Source: Amborella trichopoda (taxonomy: Eukaryota > Streptophyta > Magnoliopsida > Amborellales > Amborellaceae). From it: DNA of 64,000 bases. The notes beneath the pieces were generated by a model, which was not told the DNA's origin, did no database searches, and was given only the letters and a program-made list of their open reading frames with translations. This document shows positions 60,943 to 64,000 of this stretch, piece by piece. The first letter of the stretch is position 1; each line of letters starts with the position of its first letter. Location: assembly GCF_000471905.2 (NCBI RefSeq), contig NW_006499799.1:4956023-5020022 (forward strand). Direction: 5' to 3'. Made by a program: the position numbers and the translations under genes.

Positions 60943-61880
60943 GTTTGCTATTTGAAACTTCATTTTTTTAGCTCTGAAGCCCTAGCTTGATTCGATTTAT
61001 GTTTGAATCTGGATTTGTTAGTTTAGTGCTTTGGCTCAGTTCCAGCTGTTTGATAAATTTGATTTTTGAATTTGTTTGTTTCATGGTGGATGCACATTTT
61101 TCTGAAGAATTTTGTGGTTTTCTTTCTTCGTTTTGGAATATTTATGTTCTTATAATGGCTGCCTGCTAGAGTTTGCTGGATCACTACGGGTTTTGGTTTA
61201 CTTTGTGAGCTTTGTCAATGAATTCGGTGCTTTGTTATGTCTTTTTTAAGATGGATCTTTGTTGCATTTGATTGATGGGTTATGCAACAATTTTTTGGGT
61301 GCTCAAACTTCGAAAATTTTAATTTAAGGACGAAGTGTGGAACTGGAAAGTGTTAGGAAAAGTTTGTGGCTTGAGTTCTTTAGAGAGGACAAGTGGGTGA
61401 TACAATAGTAGTGACTTGGAAGTGGTGGTGTGATGATGGTGGCAATTGGGTAGTAGAATGATGAAGAGTAGAGAAATGTGCATTTTGAGAAGAAGATGGA
61501 GAAATGCGATATTTCCTATGTTGTGGCTGTTCATTCTCTTTCGAGTTCTCATCTTCATAGGAACCCCACTATTTTGGTTTGAGAAGATATAATTAAAAAA
61601 CGAGAAAAAAAAAATTCAATCAACAGTGATCGTGACTTTCATGGAGAGATTTTTGGAAGTACAGATGTTCCAGGAATTGGTTGATAAGACTTGGACTAAG
61701 ACCCCGAGCCTGTGTCGCTTGTTCCTAAGAGGTAAATTTATTTGTTTTCTGAGTTCTTTTGAGGAAACTATTAAAGTAATTGATTAGAGATTTTGGCACT
61801 TCCAGGGGACTGATTGGGTCGTAGAAAGATGGGTCCCCGCCTTAGAAGCTTCGCTGATCAAACCAAAATCGTCTTGGTTT
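60943..61880 (+). other. Leader-like DNA before the second LINE
   Basis: T-rich, moderately GC sequence with short open frames and no known domains. It may be the 5' UTR of the LINE that follows. Confidence 0.4.
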
Positions 61881-64000
61881 GCGGTTTCTGGTATTCCAAT
61901 CATTGTCTGAGGTATTTAAAGAGGTAGCAAATCTATGCGGTCTTCTAATCAAGATTAATTGGAATTTAACCAGCTATCATGTCCTTGTTTTCCTGGTAGA
62001 AATTAAAAGTATAAATCATCCTAAAAAGGGTATCCTAAAGATGAGAGGTTTTGATTTTAAACGTGTATTCAAAGAGATTCAAATTCAGAAGGGAAGTTTT
62101 GTTGAAGTCTCTTCTGAAGATGTGAAACATAGCCTGAACGGTGAGCAGAATGTTAATAAAGATGATGGTTCCCAGAGGCCATTATCGTCAGTCTCAGGCA
62201 GCAACAATGGAGTTTCACAAATCGACAACAGATATCATCACTGGAAATTTCGTGGGAGGGCAAATTCAGGCCATTCTTATGCTGGCATGCCATCTCTCAG
62301 AGGGAAACGTATCATTAAAAAATGAGTTGTTAAATTTGATGGAAACATTTTAAAAAAATATGCTATGAAAATTCCTTGCAAAAAATCATCTGTTTTGGAA
62401 AGCAATATTATTCCTTGCCATAAACGGTTTAAAACTTTTGGAAAGTTACACTTTGGAAGTTTGGACGAGTGGCCAATTAATTCCTTCCCACAAACTTCCA
62501 TCAAAGAAAAGAAAGTTCTACAGCTTCCAAAAGAAGCTCTCATCCCACGGGTAACCTTAAAGAACGCCATTGTTGAGCTTCAAACTATCTCTTTCTTTGA
62601 TGCAGGTAAAGAGAGGAAATTTGAAGAAGAAAAGATGTAACAGAGGAGTCTATTTGAGAGGGTTACTTCCAAGTAGTTAAAGATGCAAAAAAAGGAGAAG
62701 TTTGTTGAAAAACCAGTGCTAATATATAATGTCGAGAGTGAGGAAGAAGATAGGGAAGGAAGATCTACTCTTTTTACCTATAGTGACAAACTTTGGAAAA
62801 TTCTTGAAAATGATGTTCTTAGTAATAGTAGTCGAAGCCTCAAAGAACACGAGAGCCGAAAGAATCTCTTATAGTTCCTCCGATTGCTATGAGACCATCG
62901 AGTTATGATGTTGATGACGAAGTTCCTGTAGTAGATAATTTTGAGGGATATGATGACTCTGTTTATGATGGCATGTCCTTACTGATTCGATCTTTGAAAG
63001 TTCGTACAATTTTGGATGCAATTAATATGCGTTATGGTGACTCTCTTAATGCCATTGCAGATACCCTAAGGAGGAGCATAGAAAGGAACTAGAAGAAAGA
63101 ATTGTAGGGAGCAAAATAAAAAATCCAATAAGAAATGAAGGCTTCAAAGGAAACTTGACAATTTGGTATGCCATATTAACTATGATCATGGTGAGGTAAG
63201 CACTTGTCCTCGCGCACATTCTAAACCTTTGATGCCTATGTTTGTTGGTCTTCAAAGATCACCGAACATAGAGATCATTACTAGTCTGTATGAAAGTGTT
63301 ATATTGGAATGTCAGGGGCCTCAATAGTGCTCAACCCAAGAGATGTTCTTTTTTTTTTGTAGAAAGGAAATACTTGATCTTTTGATTCTCCAAAAAACTA
63401 AATTGAAGGCCCCGACTCTTCGTATTGCCAAATTGGTTTGGGCAAATAGTTATTTGGATTTTTTGGGAGTAGATGCTTCTGATTCTTTTGGCGGTATTTA
63501 GGTCCTTTGGGACCCTTTCGTTTTGAGTGTTTCACAAAACTTTCTTTTAAGTAGACACATTTCCATTGTTTCCCAGATGGCTTTAGATAATTTTTCTTGG
63601 TGTTTATATGTGGTATATGGGCCTAACAAAAACTGTTTTTTTTTTATGAACTAGCAAATATTCAGTTAAATTTGAATGTGCCTTGGTTTGTTTGTGGTGA
63701 CTTTAATATTATTACATGGTCAAGTGAATCTACATCTTCTCTTTCTATGTCTTCTTGTATAAGATTATTTGAAGGTTTTATACAACAACATGAATTGATT
63801 GATCTTCCTTCTACTACGACTAACTATATCTGGTCCAATCATAATTTACAAGATCCTATTTTGACAAAGTTCGACAAGTTTCTAATCTCTTTTGAGTTTG
63901 TTACTTGTTTTCCAAAAATAAGTGTTAAAGCCATACAAAAAATTTATTCTGATCATATCCCTTTTGTCCTTAACTTTGACGGTTTCTTGTCTGGACTATC
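61830..64000 (+). mobile_element. L1-type LINE, 5' part, running off the window end
   Basis: An ORF1-like region (about 61830-63110) contains MRGFDFKRVFKEIQIQKGSF and serine/asparagine-rich segments in shifting frames. ORF2 starts at about 63292 with MKVLYWNVRGLNSAQPKR, the canonical first motif of L1 endonucleases. Further endonuclease motifs follow: ILQKTKL, SFGGI-VLWDP, YVVYGPNKN, WFVCGDFNIITWSSES, HELIDLPSTTTNYIWSNHN, ILTKFDKFLISFEF and IYSDHIPFVLNF. Stops and frameshifts are present, for example TAG near 63500 between GGI and VLWDP. Reverse transcriptase, if present, lies beyond 64000. It is a different lineage from the LINE in intron 7, with only motif-level similarity. Confidence 0.85.

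Overview
The window looks like a nuclear segment of a flowering plant with a repeat-rich, AT-rich genome. The evidence is spliceosomal introns, plant-type Mutator/FAR1, hAT, Copia and L1 elements, GA/CT microsatellites and a plant ECA-type calcium pump. Very long, element-filled introns would fit a woody lineage, but the species cannot be fixed from this sequence.

Only one intact host gene is visible: an endoplasmic-reticulum-type Ca2+-ATPase (ECA1/ECA4-like, P-type IIA) on the + strand, coding from 7341 to 33597. Its eight exons join without a break into about 1068 codons, with all P-type catalytic motifs and the predicted Ca2+ ligands. The gene spans 26 kb because introns 3, 5, 6 and 7 (3.1, 3.3, 9.1 and 6.7 kb) carry foreign DNA. 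Intron 5 holds a hAT-type MITE with an 8-bp target duplication. Intron 6 holds a decayed hAT transposase plus several hAT-like non-autonomous elements, two with 8-bp target duplications. Intron 7 holds a broken L1-type LINE.

Upstream (1-6570) are a caulimovirid-like or retroelement polyprotein fossil, copies of a small MITE, and a foldback-like element whose 110-bp inverted arms enclose a 36-bp minisatellite. Downstream (33.6-36.6 kb) are further copies of the same MITE and of a dispersed repeat also found upstream, then a GA microsatellite with an assembly gap.

From 36.6 kb the window is almost all mobile DNA. A Copia-like LTR element with 2-kb LTRs and a 5-bp target duplication (36600-44224) comes first. 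A giant Mutator-like element follows (about 45300-55450). Its inverted arms are about 2 kb and contain tandem repeats, it has a FAR1-type transposase pseudogene, and it carries what looks like a captured exon of the host SMC6 gene. Next is a minus-strand Copia-like element (55864-about 59829) enclosing the 5' part of a DExH8-like RNA helicase gene. Last come a hAT-like element and the 5' half of another L1-type LINE that runs off the window end. The most notable features are the two host-gene captures, the giant MULE, and the minisatellite-bearing foldback element.
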